Source: Pseudarthrobacter sp. NamB4
GTDB lineage: Bacteria > Actinomycetota > Actinomycetes > Actinomycetales > Micrococcaceae
NCBI RefSeq assembly: GCF_005796185.1
Contig: NZ_VAHM01000016.1
Span: forward strand, 29,696 to 93,695
Length of the DNA: 64,000 nucleotides
Reading direction: 5' to 3'
Positions 29,474 to 38,977 of this stretch are shown here, piece by piece. Made by a program: the position numbers and the translations under genes. How positions within the stretch are numbered: the stretch's first letter is position 1; every line of letters starts with the position of its first letter. The notes under the pieces were generated by a model. It saw only the letters and a program-made list of their open reading frames with translations, made no database searches and was not told the DNA's origin.

Positions 29474-29490
29474 CGAGTACTAAATACTCG
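29474..29490. promoter_or_regulatory. Inverted repeat upstream of the exopolysaccharide cluster
   Basis: CGAGTA-CTAAA-TACTCG, a perfect 6-bp inverted repeat with a 5-base centre, about 110 bases before the first gene of the cluster. It could be an operator for the cluster. The rest of 29280-29599 shows no gene. Confidence 0.4.
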
Positions 29491-29547
29491 GGACGCCCAC
29501 TTAGGACCTGCATAAAGTAGGTGATCTCGTGGGTGGTGCGGACGCTA

Positions 29548-29576
29548 TTGTCCTAAGTCGCCGGCGAGGCTAAATG
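29548..29576 (+). promoter_or_regulatory. Putative promoter of the exopolysaccharide cluster
   Basis: TTGTCC at 29548-29553, a 17-base spacer and TAAATG at 29571-29576. The transcript would begin near 29583, and AGAGGTG then precedes the GTG start of the deacetylase gene. Confidence 0.45.
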
Positions 29577-29599
29577 GAGATGATAAAAGAGGTGTCTCT

Positions 29600-30568
29600 G
29601 TGATTTCCGTCTACCCGTTGCTTATTGTGCTTCTTGCTGGTCTTCTATCGGCTTCCTTGGCTGGAAAAGCGATTCTTCACCGTAGGTTTCGCCACCCCGA
29701 AGGACTAAGAAGGCTAGCGGTCACCATCACCGCTCTGCTGCTAATTGCAAATGTTGTTGCTTTCAGCATGGATCTGCAGGGACATTGGCAATCTGCGCAT
29801 CTCACCGCAACCGTTGCGGCGTTGACGGCACTTGTTATCCCGATGGTGCTCTGGCGAGTTCCTATCACTCATGCAAGCAATGCACGCCGAGTTTTGGCAA
29901 TCGGTGCCCATCCGGACGACATTGAACTTGCCTGTGGCGGGACGCTGGCTAAATTTGTGGATTCTGGCCATGAAGTTGAGGTTGTAGTTATGAGTGATGG
30001 CATGCGAGGTGGTGACGGAAAGGCTAGATCTGAAGAAGCACTTCGGGGAGCGTCCTATATCGGGCTGATTGGGCTTCGTCATTACAGATTTGCGGATGCT
30101 AATCTCGCCGCTCACGGGCAAGAGATGATCCAGGTCATAGAAGGGGCTCTAGCACGTTTTGATCCGGATATCATTTTGACGCATTCTCAGCACGACAGCC
30201 ACCAGGATCACCAAGCAGTTCACGCCGCAACCCTGCGGGCTGCTCGCAGGCATCATTCCATCCTCTGTTTCGAAAGCCCCTCGGCTACCCGCGAGTTCGA
30301 TCCGAGCGTGTTCGTCGACATCGAAGATTACATGGAGGCAAAAGTTCAGGCAGTCAGAATGCATGCCGACCAGAAGGAAAAACCCTACATGGCCCCCGAG
30401 CGGTTACGAGCAGTCGCGCTCTTCCGGGGAGCACAAGCGAGACGGAGGGTGGCCGAAGCGTATGAGCCCGTGAGGATGCTTAGTTCAGAATTAGGTAGCT
30501 TCGAATCGCAACATTCCAGCTACCTCGAGAGGCCCAATGAAACATACACCTCCAGCAGTGCAAGCTGA
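29600..30568 (+). CDS. Membrane-anchored PIG-L/LmbE family deacetylase
   Basis: 322 residues. Two hydrophobic segments (about 3-22 and 38-57), with a third near 68-85, precede a LmbE domain from about residue 95. The zinc-site motif A-H-P-D-D-I-E and the late H-x-x-x-x-D-H element (S-Q-H-D-S-H-Q-D-H-Q-A-V-H) are intact. PIG-L enzymes remove acetyl groups from N-acetylglucosamine-containing molecules; here the anchoring suggests action on a lipid-linked or nascent polysaccharide. First gene of the exopolysaccharide cluster; codons are more A/T-ending than in the core genes. GTG start with AGAGGTG upstream. Confidence 0.85.
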   Translation: MISVYPLLIVLLAGLLSASLAGKAILHRRFRHPEGLRRLAVTITALLLIANVVAFSMDLQGHWQSAHLTATVAALTALVIPMVLWRVPITHASNARRVLAIGAHPDDIELACGGTLAKFVDSGHEVEVVVMSDGMRGGDGKARSEEALRGASYIGLIGLRHYRFADANLAAHGQEMIQVIEGALARFDPDIILTHSQHDSHQDHQAVHAATLRAARRHHSILCFESPSATREFDPSVFVDIEDYMEAKVQAVRMHADQKEKPYMAPERLRAVALFRGAQARRRVAEAYEPVRMLSSELGSFESQHSSYLERPNETYTSSSAS

Positions 30569-30692
30569 AATAGGCAAAAGCTGAATAAATAGAAATGCGC
30601 ATATTCCTTGTGTTCTAGAAACCCATAAGCAGTGTTTATAGAAGTCCAATGTGTCAAGAAGTCGGCGCGAAAAGGTTCTACCAAAGGATTAA

Positions 30693-31556
30693 GTGGTGAC
30701 TTTTGTGTCCATTCCCAATCACGCATCAAGTTTCCCCTCAAAGGTGGATCATCCCAGGATCCCAGCCTCGGTCAGCGTGGTCATACCCACGCTGAATGAA
30801 GCGAAGAACCTGCCATGGGTTTTGCGCCGTATGCCTTCTTATGTGGACGAGGTTGTTATTGTCGACGGGCGATCGCAAGACCGGACTGTCGAGGTCGCCA
30901 AGGCTCTCCGCGTTGACATCGTAGTTGTGGTGGAGCCGCGCAAAGGGAAAGGTATCGCTGTCCGTTCCGGGTTTGCGGCTGCATCCGGCGACTTGATTGT
31001 CATGTTGGACGCCGACGGCAGTATGGACCCGCAGGAAATTGGCTGGTTTCTGTCTCCGCTTCAACATGATTTTGACTTCGTTAAGGGGTCACGATATGTC
31101 ACCGGAGGCGGGTCCGAAGACCTGACTCGATTGCGAAACGTCGGAAATAAGGCACTTACGAATCTGGCCAACGCGGTGCTTCGCAGCAATTACTCCGACC
31201 TTTGTTACGGGTACATTGCATTGCGCAGGGAATGCCTCGACATATTGGAACTGGAATCTGACGGTTTTGAAATCGAGACTGAGCTGATCGTCCGCGCTGC
31301 CCGTGCCGGCCTTCGGATTGCAGAGGTCCCGAGCGTTGAGCTTGCCCGTATCTCGGGGGCATCAAACCTACAGACTTTCCGGGACGGCTGGCGGGTACTC
31401 CGCACGCTGGCACGTGAATGTAGTGTTTGGGATGCTCCCACGGCAGGGGCCCGACCGGAGGCATTACGGAGAGTAAAGTACACCTACCCAAACGTCCGGT
31501 GTACACGCACGCCTGCAAATCCACAGTCGATCTTAGCACTCGTGAAAGAGGTCTAG
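30693..31556 (+). CDS. Family-2 glycosyltransferase, DPM1/UgtP-like
   Basis: 287 residues with a GT-A fold: V-S-V-V-I-P-T-L-N-E-A-K-N-L at about 27, V-D-G-R-S-Q-D-R-T and the metal-binding D-A-D-G-S. It resembles dolichyl-phosphate mannose synthase-type enzymes that move a sugar from a nucleotide donor to polyprenyl phosphate, though no C-terminal helices are present. AAAGGA precedes tandem GTG codons; the first is used here. The next transferase starts 2 bases after the stop. Confidence 0.87.
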   Translation: MVTFVSIPNHASSFPSKVDHPRIPASVSVVIPTLNEAKNLPWVLRRMPSYVDEVVIVDGRSQDRTVEVAKALRVDIVVVVEPRKGKGIAVRSGFAAASGDLIVMLDADGSMDPQEIGWFLSPLQHDFDFVKGSRYVTGGGSEDLTRLRNVGNKALTNLANAVLRSNYSDLCYGYIALRRECLDILELESDGFEIETELIVRAARAGLRIAEVPSVELARISGASNLQTFRDGWRVLRTLARECSVWDAPTAGARPEALRRVKYTYPNVRCTRTPANPQSILALVKEV

Positions 31557-31558
31557 CC

Positions 31559-32569
31559 GTGTCCCGCTCCTCGAGTTATCCAACCATTTCGGTCGTTATT
31601 TGCTCATATACCCAGGAACGGTGGGACCTCTTAATAAACGTTATTGACTCTGTCCAGGATCAGACCCGCTGCCCACAACAACTGATTGTTGTCGTGGACC
31701 ACAACGTGAGCCTCTACAAGCGGCTTGTGGCGACGCTGCGGGACGTCACACTCGTAGAAAGCGCAGGGCCGAAGGGCCTCTCTGGCGCGAGAAACACGGG
31801 AGTCAGCATCGCTACTTCCGATGTCGTCGCATTTCTGGACGATGATGCCCTGGCAGCTCCAGACTGGCTGGAACGTTTGGCAGACATGTACGACGACCCA
31901 GATGTTTTGGCTGTTGGCGGAAGAGTTGAACCGGTCTGGGAGAGGGGGCGCCCCGGCTACTTTGGCGAAGAACTGGACTGGATTGTGGGGTGCAGCCACC
32001 GCGGGTTGCCTCGGATCGCGTCTCAGGTCCGTAACGTTATAGGAGCTAACATGTCGTTTCGACTGGAGGTTCTTCGTCGGGTCGGCGGCTTCAGCCCTGT
32101 TCTGGGACGACAAGATGCACAACCGCTTGGGTGCGAGGAAACGGAGCTATGTATTCGGGCCACCAGCGGCGAACTTGGCTCACGCATAGTCTATGAACCT
32201 GCTGCTCTGGTTTTCCATCACGTGCCAGCCCACCGCGGGACCTTGCGGTACATGTTGGCACGATCCTGGTCGGAAGGCCTCTCCAAAGCACAAGTTAGTC
32301 ATCTTGTTGGCCAGAAACGGGCTCTTAGAGCGGAACGGCGCTATGTTCGGAGCGTATTGCCGCGCGTTGTTCTCTCCGGATTGTACGGCTGGGCACGTGG
32401 GGCTGAACCCCAAGGGATACGCCGGGCCGGAGCAGTCATGGCAGTCCTTGCGGTCACGTCGGCAGGCTATGTACGCGGGCGCTTCCTGGCCCACCAAGCT
32501 CATACTCATGGAGGGCTACATGCTGACTTACTGGTGAAACCAGTAGGGGAGACGGAGGAAGGAAAATGA
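31559..32569 (+). CDS. Family-2 glycosyltransferase
   Basis: 336 residues. I-S-V-V-I-C-S-Y-T-Q-E-R-W starts the nucleotide-sugar domain, F-L-D-D-D-A carries the DxD-type metal site and G-C-E-E-T-E-L-C the acceptor-side acidic pair. A weakly hydrophobic segment near 290-310 may associate with the membrane. GTG start with GAAAGAGGT upstream; the frame is open further upstream inside the previous gene. The stop overlaps the next transferase by 4 bases. Confidence 0.87.
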   Translation: MSRSSSYPTISVVICSYTQERWDLLINVIDSVQDQTRCPQQLIVVVDHNVSLYKRLVATLRDVTLVESAGPKGLSGARNTGVSIATSDVVAFLDDDALAAPDWLERLADMYDDPDVLAVGGRVEPVWERGRPGYFGEELDWIVGCSHRGLPRIASQVRNVIGANMSFRLEVLRRVGGFSPVLGRQDAQPLGCEETELCIRATSGELGSRIVYEPAALVFHHVPAHRGTLRYMLARSWSEGLSKAQVSHLVGQKRALRAERRYVRSVLPRVVLSGLYGWARGAEPQGIRRAGAVMAVLAVTSAGYVRGRFLAHQAHTHGGLHADLLVKPVGETEEGK

Positions 32570-33867
32570 ATACATCCCGAGGCGGGAAACAAGATGCGGT
32601 TGAAGTTGGTGTCCTCGAGGTGTCACCTGCCATGTCCGGCCTTACTCCCCCCGAATGGCCGGGCGCGATGTGGACAGGATCCATAGACGTGGCAAGCATC
32701 TTTGAGTACTCCTGGTTCAAGCTGCAGGGTTCGAAGGGATATCGGCGCGCGAAGCTTCTCGTGCGTGAGGGGTCGTCCGTTCGAGGCTTTGTTGAGGTGG
32801 ACTCCCCGGAAGGGATGATCGAATGCACCGCACTGAGGACCAAAGTGGCTCTGCTACCCAAAGCGCCAACGGTACCGGCCGGAACAAAAAGCACGCCGCC
32901 GATCACAGTCGTGGTATGTACGAGGGATCGTGCCGCGCACCTGCGGGGCTCGCTTAGCGCGATACTAAGGCTTGATTATCCCAACTTTAATGTCGTCGTG
33001 GTGGATAACGCATCGCGGACTTCAGCCACCCAAGACCTGGTGCGAGAGGAGTTTAGTGATCCACGCCTCAAGCTTGTCCTAGAACCTGTTCCGGGACTTG
33101 CCCAGGCACGCAACACAGGACTCCTGGAAGCAAGGGGGGATATAGTCGCGTTCACCGACGACGATACTGCCGTGGACAGGGACTGGTTACGCGAAATTGC
33201 GGCAGGCTTCGAACGGGATCCAGGTACAGCCTGCGTGTCGGGGCTTGTGCCAAGCGGTGAGCTGCGTTCGCGTTACCAAGCGTACTTCGACGGCCGCGTA
33301 AGTTGGTCAGAAAACGTCGAACCCAAAATATTTTCACTCGCCGAACCCCCTGCTGATTTGCCAATGTTCCCATTTACAAGCGGTGCTTTTAGCACGGGGG
33401 CCAATTTTGCGCTCAAGCGGAAAACTGCACTTAGTATAGGCGGTTTTGACACCGCATTCGGCGCAGGAACCCGTACGGGAGGTGCAGAGGATATAGACAT
33501 GTTTACCCGAGTGATTCTGGAGGGCCATTCGATTGTAATCCAACCTTCTGCCATCGTTTGGCATCGCCACCGCGATGAATTTCCCGAGCTGCGAAGCCAG
33601 GCATGCGCCTACGGCAAGGCTCTTGGCGCATGGATTACAAAAGTCCTCACGAACCCCCAAACTGCTCGTATGGCTCTCGCGCGTAGCCCACACGCTGTAC
33701 GTCGTTTACTTTCGTTGGGTCGGCCGCATCGGCAGTTCGGACAGGAACCCGCGGACCAGTGGGATCGTGAAATGGCACGCCTTGGACGCCTGGAGCTCAT
33801 CTCAGTCCTGCGCGGGCCCATCAACTACTTCATCCAGCGTCTATCTGGTAAGGGCGTGATCAGATAA
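32566..33867 (+). CDS. Family-2 glycosyltransferase with N-terminal extension
   Basis: 433 residues. The first about 105 have no clear homology I recognise; the GT-A domain starts I-T-V-V-V-C-T-R-D-R-A, with F-T-D-D-D-T and G-A-E-D-I-D-M. A similar two-part layout is seen in mycofactocin- and EPS-type transferases. It overlaps the previous gene by 4 bases, so these two are probably translated together and add successive sugars of the repeat unit. Confidence 0.86.
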   Translation: MNTSRGGKQDAVEVGVLEVSPAMSGLTPPEWPGAMWTGSIDVASIFEYSWFKLQGSKGYRRAKLLVREGSSVRGFVEVDSPEGMIECTALRTKVALLPKAPTVPAGTKSTPPITVVVCTRDRAAHLRGSLSAILRLDYPNFNVVVVDNASRTSATQDLVREEFSDPRLKLVLEPVPGLAQARNTGLLEARGDIVAFTDDDTAVDRDWLREIAAGFERDPGTACVSGLVPSGELRSRYQAYFDGRVSWSENVEPKIFSLAEPPADLPMFPFTSGAFSTGANFALKRKTALSIGGFDTAFGAGTRTGGAEDIDMFTRVILEGHSIVIQPSAIVWHRHRDEFPELRSQACAYGKALGAWITKVLTNPQTARMALARSPHAVRRLLSLGRPHRQFGQEPADQWDREMARLGRLELISVLRGPINYFIQRLSGKGVIR

Positions 33868-33993
33868 ATGCGGCTGCGAAATTGTAACCACGCTGAGAAA
33901 CTGGCGCCCCGTGTATTCCCCGATCGTAAAGACATGTTCCGACAAGGTTTGAGGACGGGCTAGACATGAGGCGAGCTGAACGGATGCAGTGGC

Positions 33994-35448
33994 ATGAGTG
34001 CCATTAATGATGAAGCAAAGCTAGGGCCTTCGCGGCCAGCGCACTCCGGACTGTTTGGCCGGGGCATGCTCTATGTAATTGGGTGGTCCTCTCAACTCGT
34101 CGTGGCCGCACTCGTCTCCCCGGTCCTCGCGCATATGTTACCCCCCGCCGAATTTGGGGCCTTGGCGCTGGGGATAACTCTCCACCAGATTGTTCTGGTA
34201 TTCGCCTTACTGGGACTTGACCAAGCAATTGTGCTTCAACGCGCAAGTGACGGAAATGCCCATGCTGCCCGCGGTCTCATCGCAGTCAGCATCATGGTTG
34301 CAGGCTTGGTAACACTCTTATTTTGTGTCACCTCCCCGGTTTGGCGGTCTGCCGTTGGATTTGCCGAGCATGCAGAACTCGTTTATATGGTGATTCTTTG
34401 GACCGCTCCCGCGGTGTCCGTTCAGGTTATGTTGGCACTGCTCTTGACCGAGGATCGCCTTCTTCAATTTGCTCTTGTGGTCGGACTCTCAACCGCAGGC
34501 GGACAGATCTTGGGACTCATATTGCTTGTCGCCGTACACAAGGACGCCACGACCTACTTCATGGGGGCAGCCGTGTGTCAGTTCGCCGCTATGTTGCTGG
34601 CTGTCGTGTTCACGCGTCCGCGAATAGGTGGGCTCGTCAGTTGGTCTGTGACTAAGCACGCCGTGAGGCTAGGCCTACCGCTAACTGCAGCAAGTATCGC
34701 CCTCTTCCAACTCAGCAGTGGAGACCGCTTTATCATCCAGGTGCTCCTGGGCACGGAGGAAGTAGGCCGGTATCAAGCTGCCAATATCATGGGATCGATT
34801 GTGATCCTCCTATTGTCGTTTGTTAGTGGCGCATGGACCCCACGCTTCGCTGCTGTTCGCGACGAGACCGAGCGGTGGGCCCTCGCTACGGATTCGCGAG
34901 ACGAGCTTTACCGCATCCTCTTGCCAGTCACCGTCGGGATGACCTTGGCCACGCCCCTCACCCTCCAAGTGATCCTGCCGGAGAGCTTCCGACCAGATTC
35001 CCTTGCGATCGTGGTGTTCCTCATCTCGCTGTCGGCATTCCCCGTAGCCGCTGGCGACGCAACCGGTCGATTGCTGATTATCCAAAGGAGGGGCAAGACA
35101 ATCGGCATCCTGACAAGCGTCTCGGCCGTTGCAAGCGTGATTCTGAATATCATACTTGTACCGATGTGGGGGATTGTGGGGGCGGCTGTAGCGACGCTTG
35201 CAACATATGCACTTCTCGCGGGGATGCAACAGCGGGCACTTCCCGCGTCCCCAGTCTGGCAGAAGGTGCCCGGGCGGTTAGCGTCCGCAGTTCTGGTGGT
35301 CATATCAGCCTCGGCCGCTTCTATCCTTCTGCCACAAACTCTCGAGTGGAACTTGCTTCGCTTCGCGGCGGCTTTGATGTGTCTGCCCTGGCTCATGGTC
35401 GCACTGAGGCGCGCGCGGGGGGCGGTTCAGGAGGCCCGAACAGGATGA
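33994..35448 (+). CDS. Wzx-type polysaccharide flippase
   Basis: 484 residues with about 12-14 transmembrane segments and the MOP-superfamily pattern (F-G-A-L-A-L-G near the start, G-R-Y-Q-A-A-N-I-M in the middle). Such proteins flip undecaprenyl-linked repeat units across the inner membrane. It follows the three transferases after 126 bases and overlaps the next membrane protein (ATGA). Confidence 0.88.
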   Translation: MSAINDEAKLGPSRPAHSGLFGRGMLYVIGWSSQLVVAALVSPVLAHMLPPAEFGALALGITLHQIVLVFALLGLDQAIVLQRASDGNAHAARGLIAVSIMVAGLVTLLFCVTSPVWRSAVGFAEHAELVYMVILWTAPAVSVQVMLALLLTEDRLLQFALVVGLSTAGGQILGLILLVAVHKDATTYFMGAAVCQFAAMLLAVVFTRPRIGGLVSWSVTKHAVRLGLPLTAASIALFQLSSGDRFIIQVLLGTEEVGRYQAANIMGSIVILLLSFVSGAWTPRFAAVRDETERWALATDSRDELYRILLPVTVGMTLATPLTLQVILPESFRPDSLAIVVFLISLSAFPVAAGDATGRLLIIQRRGKTIGILTSVSAVASVILNIILVPMWGIVGAAVATLATYALLAGMQQRALPASPVWQKVPGRLASAVLVVISASAASILLPQTLEWNLLRFAAALMCLPWLMVALRRARGAVQEARTG

Positions 35449-37646
35449 ATGCACTTGTTGAAGACAAGACGCTCACGGCCCGGCTGGTCGTCACATCGCG
35501 ACCACTGGATTGCCTTCTCGTATTCTGCGGGCTTGTTACCGCTGTCCTCATCGCCATTGGTGATAGCACCTCAGCCGTCGCCGCCTTCAAACTTGTCGTT
35601 TGGCTGACAGTTCCTGGCTGGGCCGTGGTTCGCCGACTCCCTGTTATCGATCCCGCCGCACGCGTGGCTTGGACCGGGGTAATTGGAGCCAGCGTCGCTG
35701 CACTAGCTGGTCTCGCCATGGCATGGACAGGTCAATGGCACCCGCAACCGGTGGCAGTAGCGATACTAGTCCTAGCAACCGCGTACATCTGTTTCTCTCC
35801 GGGTGGCGCCTCGCCAAATCGCGATCACGCCCGTTGGTGGCCGGGTGCTCGCTCGCGAAGCTTTTCCGATTTTGTTCCTTGGCTAATTCTTGGGCTCGCC
35901 GCGTTCATGTGGGTTTTCGCTCTGACGATTACCGATACGGGCCCGCTGGACGATCTCGGCTTACTCTCCAAGTTCCCGGCGGTTTGGTACGTAGCCGTGT
36001 CCCTGGTTTTTGCCACGTGCGTCTGGGGAGTGGTGGCACGACAAGTCGCTTCAACCTTGATGATGAGTGCGGCAATCACGCTGCTTGTCACTATCCTCTA
36101 TGGGTCAGCGGGTCTGCTCACCAACGTTCCTCGACTGCCGTGGACGTACAAGCATATAGCTGTAACGGACTATATCGGTGCTGCCGGTCGCGTAGATCCA
36201 TCACTCGATATCTACAATCGGTGGCCGGGGTTTTTTTCGGCAAGCGCATTTCTCGGTGAGGTGATGGGGCACCCTGATGCCCTCGCTTATGCTGCATGGG
36301 CTGAACCCGGATTCGCGCTCGTCAATGTCCTGCTGGTGCTGGCAGTCGTCCGTGCCATCTCCAGGAAACCGCGGATTTACTGGACAACGGTGCTCGTATT
36401 CGTTCTCGCGAACTGGGTAGGCCAAAACTACTATTCGCCCCAAGCGTTTGCCTACTCGCTTCACCTGACTATCTGCCTCACGGCGCTCACATTCCTTGGC
36501 GCTACACCTATCCAGCCGGTCAGGGCAATAGAGTGTTGGTGGATGCGGCGGCGCGAGCAGGCGGTAGAGATAGAAAAAACCCGGTTCGTCGCCGGCCGCC
36601 TGGCCGGGCAGGTCACCGCAACCGTAGCCATTCTTGTTCTCCAGGGAATAGTAGCTGCAAGTCACCAACTGACCCCGTACATCGCGGTCCTAGGACTACT
36701 TCCACTGTTTGGACTCGGCTTCTTCAGGCCCAGGTGGATCGGTTTCGCGCTGCTAGCAATCCCGCTTATCTACCTTATTCCGAACTGGGACTACGTGACT
36801 ACTACGTTCGGTTTGTTTGATGGATTTAGCTTTTTTGCTAATGCCACATATAGGACTGAGGATCAAGTTCCCCTAACTGATGTGGGTAGGTTGCAGGAGG
36901 CAGGAATAATGGTTCTCTCAGCGCTAGTCGGGATATTAGCCTGCTTGGGCTACATTCGCCGCTTTCTCAACGGTGAGGTGAGGACGACATTGATAGTTTC
37001 TTGGCTCGCCATCTCTCCTCTCTTTGTATTGCTAGGGCAGTCATATGGTGGTGAGGGACTGATTCGAATTTATCTGTTTGCCTTGCCTTGGTTGGCCATA
37101 GGAGTTGCTTGGTTTTTCTGGTCTGGTCCTATTCCTATGCGAAGGGCCCCGCTTATGGCCACTGCCTCGCTGGCAGCAATGGCTTTCCTGTTCACCGGGA
37201 CATATTTCCAACCCGAGTTGGAGCGCCGAGTTTCGGAGGATGAGGTTATTGCGGCTAAATGGCTTGACGCGAAAGTACGGCCGGACGACCTAATAATCGA
37301 GGTGAACTCTGGGTTTCCCCGGTTCCCGCTGAAAATTGGTCCGAATTATCCTATATACGAGACCGCCTCTCTGGCAGATCTACTCAAATCTCCACGGAAC
37401 ATTTTAAGTGTTTCCGCAATTGAAAAACATCTAGCAAACGACATCCCTAGCACGGCAAAGGCGTACGTTGTTTTTTCTGAAAGCCAAGAGCGATGGGCAA
37501 TTGAAAAAGACCGACTTGACCCTGCTGTATTTCCGCGGGCCGAGCGAGAATTGTCCCAGGACCGAGTAGAAAAAGTGGTTGACGAAGGAACGGTTCGGGT
37601 TTATCTACTGCTACGAGAAGTAGAATCGCAGCCGGCGGCCCCATGA
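35445..37646 (+). CDS. Large polytopic membrane protein, candidate polymerase
   Basis: 733 residues with at least 13 hydrophobic segments from about 25 to 590, then a soluble C-terminal domain of about 140 residues. A long external loop containing D-Y-I-G-A-A-G and Y-N-R-W-P-G-F-F lies around 240-260. I do not recognise a named family. Location between the flippase and the secreted glycosidase, size and topology suggest a Wzy-like polymerase or a membrane glycosyltransferase of the GT-C kind. Start set at ATG overlapping the flippase stop; the frame is open upstream only as a shadow. Confidence 0.75.
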   Translation: MNALVEDKTLTARLVVTSRPLDCLLVFCGLVTAVLIAIGDSTSAVAAFKLVVWLTVPGWAVVRRLPVIDPAARVAWTGVIGASVAALAGLAMAWTGQWHPQPVAVAILVLATAYICFSPGGASPNRDHARWWPGARSRSFSDFVPWLILGLAAFMWVFALTITDTGPLDDLGLLSKFPAVWYVAVSLVFATCVWGVVARQVASTLMMSAAITLLVTILYGSAGLLTNVPRLPWTYKHIAVTDYIGAAGRVDPSLDIYNRWPGFFSASAFLGEVMGHPDALAYAAWAEPGFALVNVLLVLAVVRAISRKPRIYWTTVLVFVLANWVGQNYYSPQAFAYSLHLTICLTALTFLGATPIQPVRAIECWWMRRREQAVEIEKTRFVAGRLAGQVTATVAILVLQGIVAASHQLTPYIAVLGLLPLFGLGFFRPRWIGFALLAIPLIYLIPNWDYVTTTFGLFDGFSFFANATYRTEDQVPLTDVGRLQEAGIMVLSALVGILACLGYIRRFLNGEVRTTLIVSWLAISPLFVLLGQSYGGEGLIRIYLFALPWLAIGVAWFFWSGPIPMRRAPLMATASLAAMAFLFTGTYFQPELERRVSEDEVIAAKWLDAKVRPDDLIIEVNSGFPRFPLKIGPNYPIYETASLADLLKSPRNILSVSAIEKHLANDIPSTAKAYVVFSESQERWAIEKDRLDPAVFPRAERELSQDRVEKVVDEGTVRVYLLLREVESQPAAP

Positions 37647-37714
37647 GAGTATCCCACATTAGCAGGGGTGCGTTGCTTTCATTTCCACTTGTCAAGACGC
37701 TGGAGTGTACGGTC

Positions 37715-38524
37715 ATGAACTACAGATCAAAGCTAATCCCAACGGTTGCCCTGTGCGCAACTGCAACATTTCTGCTGACTTTCGCTGCGGCGATCCCGGC
37801 AGGTATGCCGGTTGGCGACCTTCCGGGGTGGAAACAGACATTCGTCCAGAACTTTGATTCCCCGGCCAGCTTAGGCCAAGTAGAGGACGTTTATGGAAAA
37901 GAAATGCGTTTTTACTCCGGCCATACTGATACCTCGGGCAACGGGACTTACGATCCTCGCTCGGTTTTGTCAGTATCGGATGGAAAACTGAACTATCTTC
38001 TCCACACTGCAAAGGGCAAACCAAGAGTAGCGACTGTTGTGCCTTTCGGTTACCAGGGGCAGACATACGGACGATACTCGATCAGATTCAGAACGGATCA
38101 CCTGCCCGGCTATAAAATCGCATTCATGCTTTGGCCGGTTAGTGACGACTGGAACGAGGGGGAGATTGACTGGCCCGAAGGCGAATTGAGCAAAATGATG
38201 ATGTATGCCAACTCGAAAGTCAAAGGATCATTGGATGAAGGCGGGATGTCGGCCGACCCGCCGGAGTTTGCACACGCGCCGACCGACTCCGCGGATTGGC
38301 ATGTAGCGACTACGGAATGGACCCCAGGAAAAGTGAAGTGGTTTTGGGACGGCATTCTTATAGGGGAGACAACTTTGCCTTGGGGCGTTCCGGACACAGA
38401 CTTCCGCTGGACGCTGCAAGCTGAAACCGAGGTCGGCGAGGGCGCTCGCATTCCCAATTCTCGTACAGCTGGGCTTATCCAAGTAGATTGGGCGGTACAG
38501 TACGCTTACGCGCCTGCAGATTAG
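37715..38524 (+). CDS. Secreted GH16-like glycoside hydrolase
   Basis: 270 residues: signal peptide (about 1-30), then a jelly-roll domain with the catalytic motif E-G-E-I-D-W-P-E (E-x-D-x-x-E of GH16) and aromatic residues such as W-P-V-S-D-D-W-N. GH16 enzymes cut or transfer beta-1,3/1,4-glucans and galactans; within EPS clusters they trim or release the polymer. GGAG lies nine bases before this ATG. An earlier ATG at 37643 overlaps the previous gene and would add a 24-residue leader before the signal peptide. Confidence 0.82.
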   Translation: MNYRSKLIPTVALCATATFLLTFAAAIPAGMPVGDLPGWKQTFVQNFDSPASLGQVEDVYGKEMRFYSGHTDTSGNGTYDPRSVLSVSDGKLNYLLHTAKGKPRVATVVPFGYQGQTYGRYSIRFRTDHLPGYKIAFMLWPVSDDWNEGEIDWPEGELSKMMMYANSKVKGSLDEGGMSADPPEFAHAPTDSADWHVATTEWTPGKVKWFWDGILIGETTLPWGVPDTDFRWTLQAETEVGEGARIPNSRTAGLIQVDWAVQYAYAPAD

Positions 38525-38579
38525 CGGGGCGTTGAAGCGTTGGATTCCGACATGTAGGGCACAGTTTTCCATACATCAC

Positions 38580-38912
38580 CTAAAACCGTTCATTCCTGAC
38601 CGTAATGCTGAATGTGCCTATAAGTTTGCGGTGATCGAACCATAGGATTTTGCGATGATCGGTAGGTCGCATAGGAGTTTTGACGCCATAACCAAGCCGA
38701 GGGGTAGGTTGCCGCTGTTTGTCTTGGTCGAGAAAGACAAGCGCAATCCGGCCGGCGTTTGTTAGCGGCACCGCAAGAGTGAGGTCAATGGGAGTGGTCC
38801 GGCCTCTGCCCCCGGCTTCTATCAAACCTCCCGGCCTACCCCAATGGCCAAGCATAAAGTGACAGGAGCTTTGTAGTCCCCCTTCGGTTCTCTTATCAAT
38901 GGACAGCAGCAA
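38580..38912 (-). CDS. Doubtful hypothetical gene or remnant
   Basis: A 110-residue frame on the strand opposite to the cluster, TTG start. The C-terminal half (R-I-A-L-V-F-L-D-Q-D-K-Q and I-L-W-F-D-H-R-K-L-I-G-T-F) reads like a folded protein, the N-terminal part less so. No ribosome site is evident. It may be the remains of a gene, or chance. The surrounding 38525-38977 holds nothing else that I recognise. Confidence 0.3.
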   Translation of the reverse strand: MLLSIDKRTEGGLQSSCHFMLGHWGRPGGLIEAGGRGRTTPIDLTLAVPLTNAGRIALVFLDQDKQRQPTPRLGYGVKTPMRPTDHRKILWFDHRKLIGTFSITVRNERF

Positions 38913-38977
38913 CTTGTTTTCGCTGTCGCCGGTACTGTCGGAACTCCTCGGAACACTTAGAGTAAGGAAATTCTATC

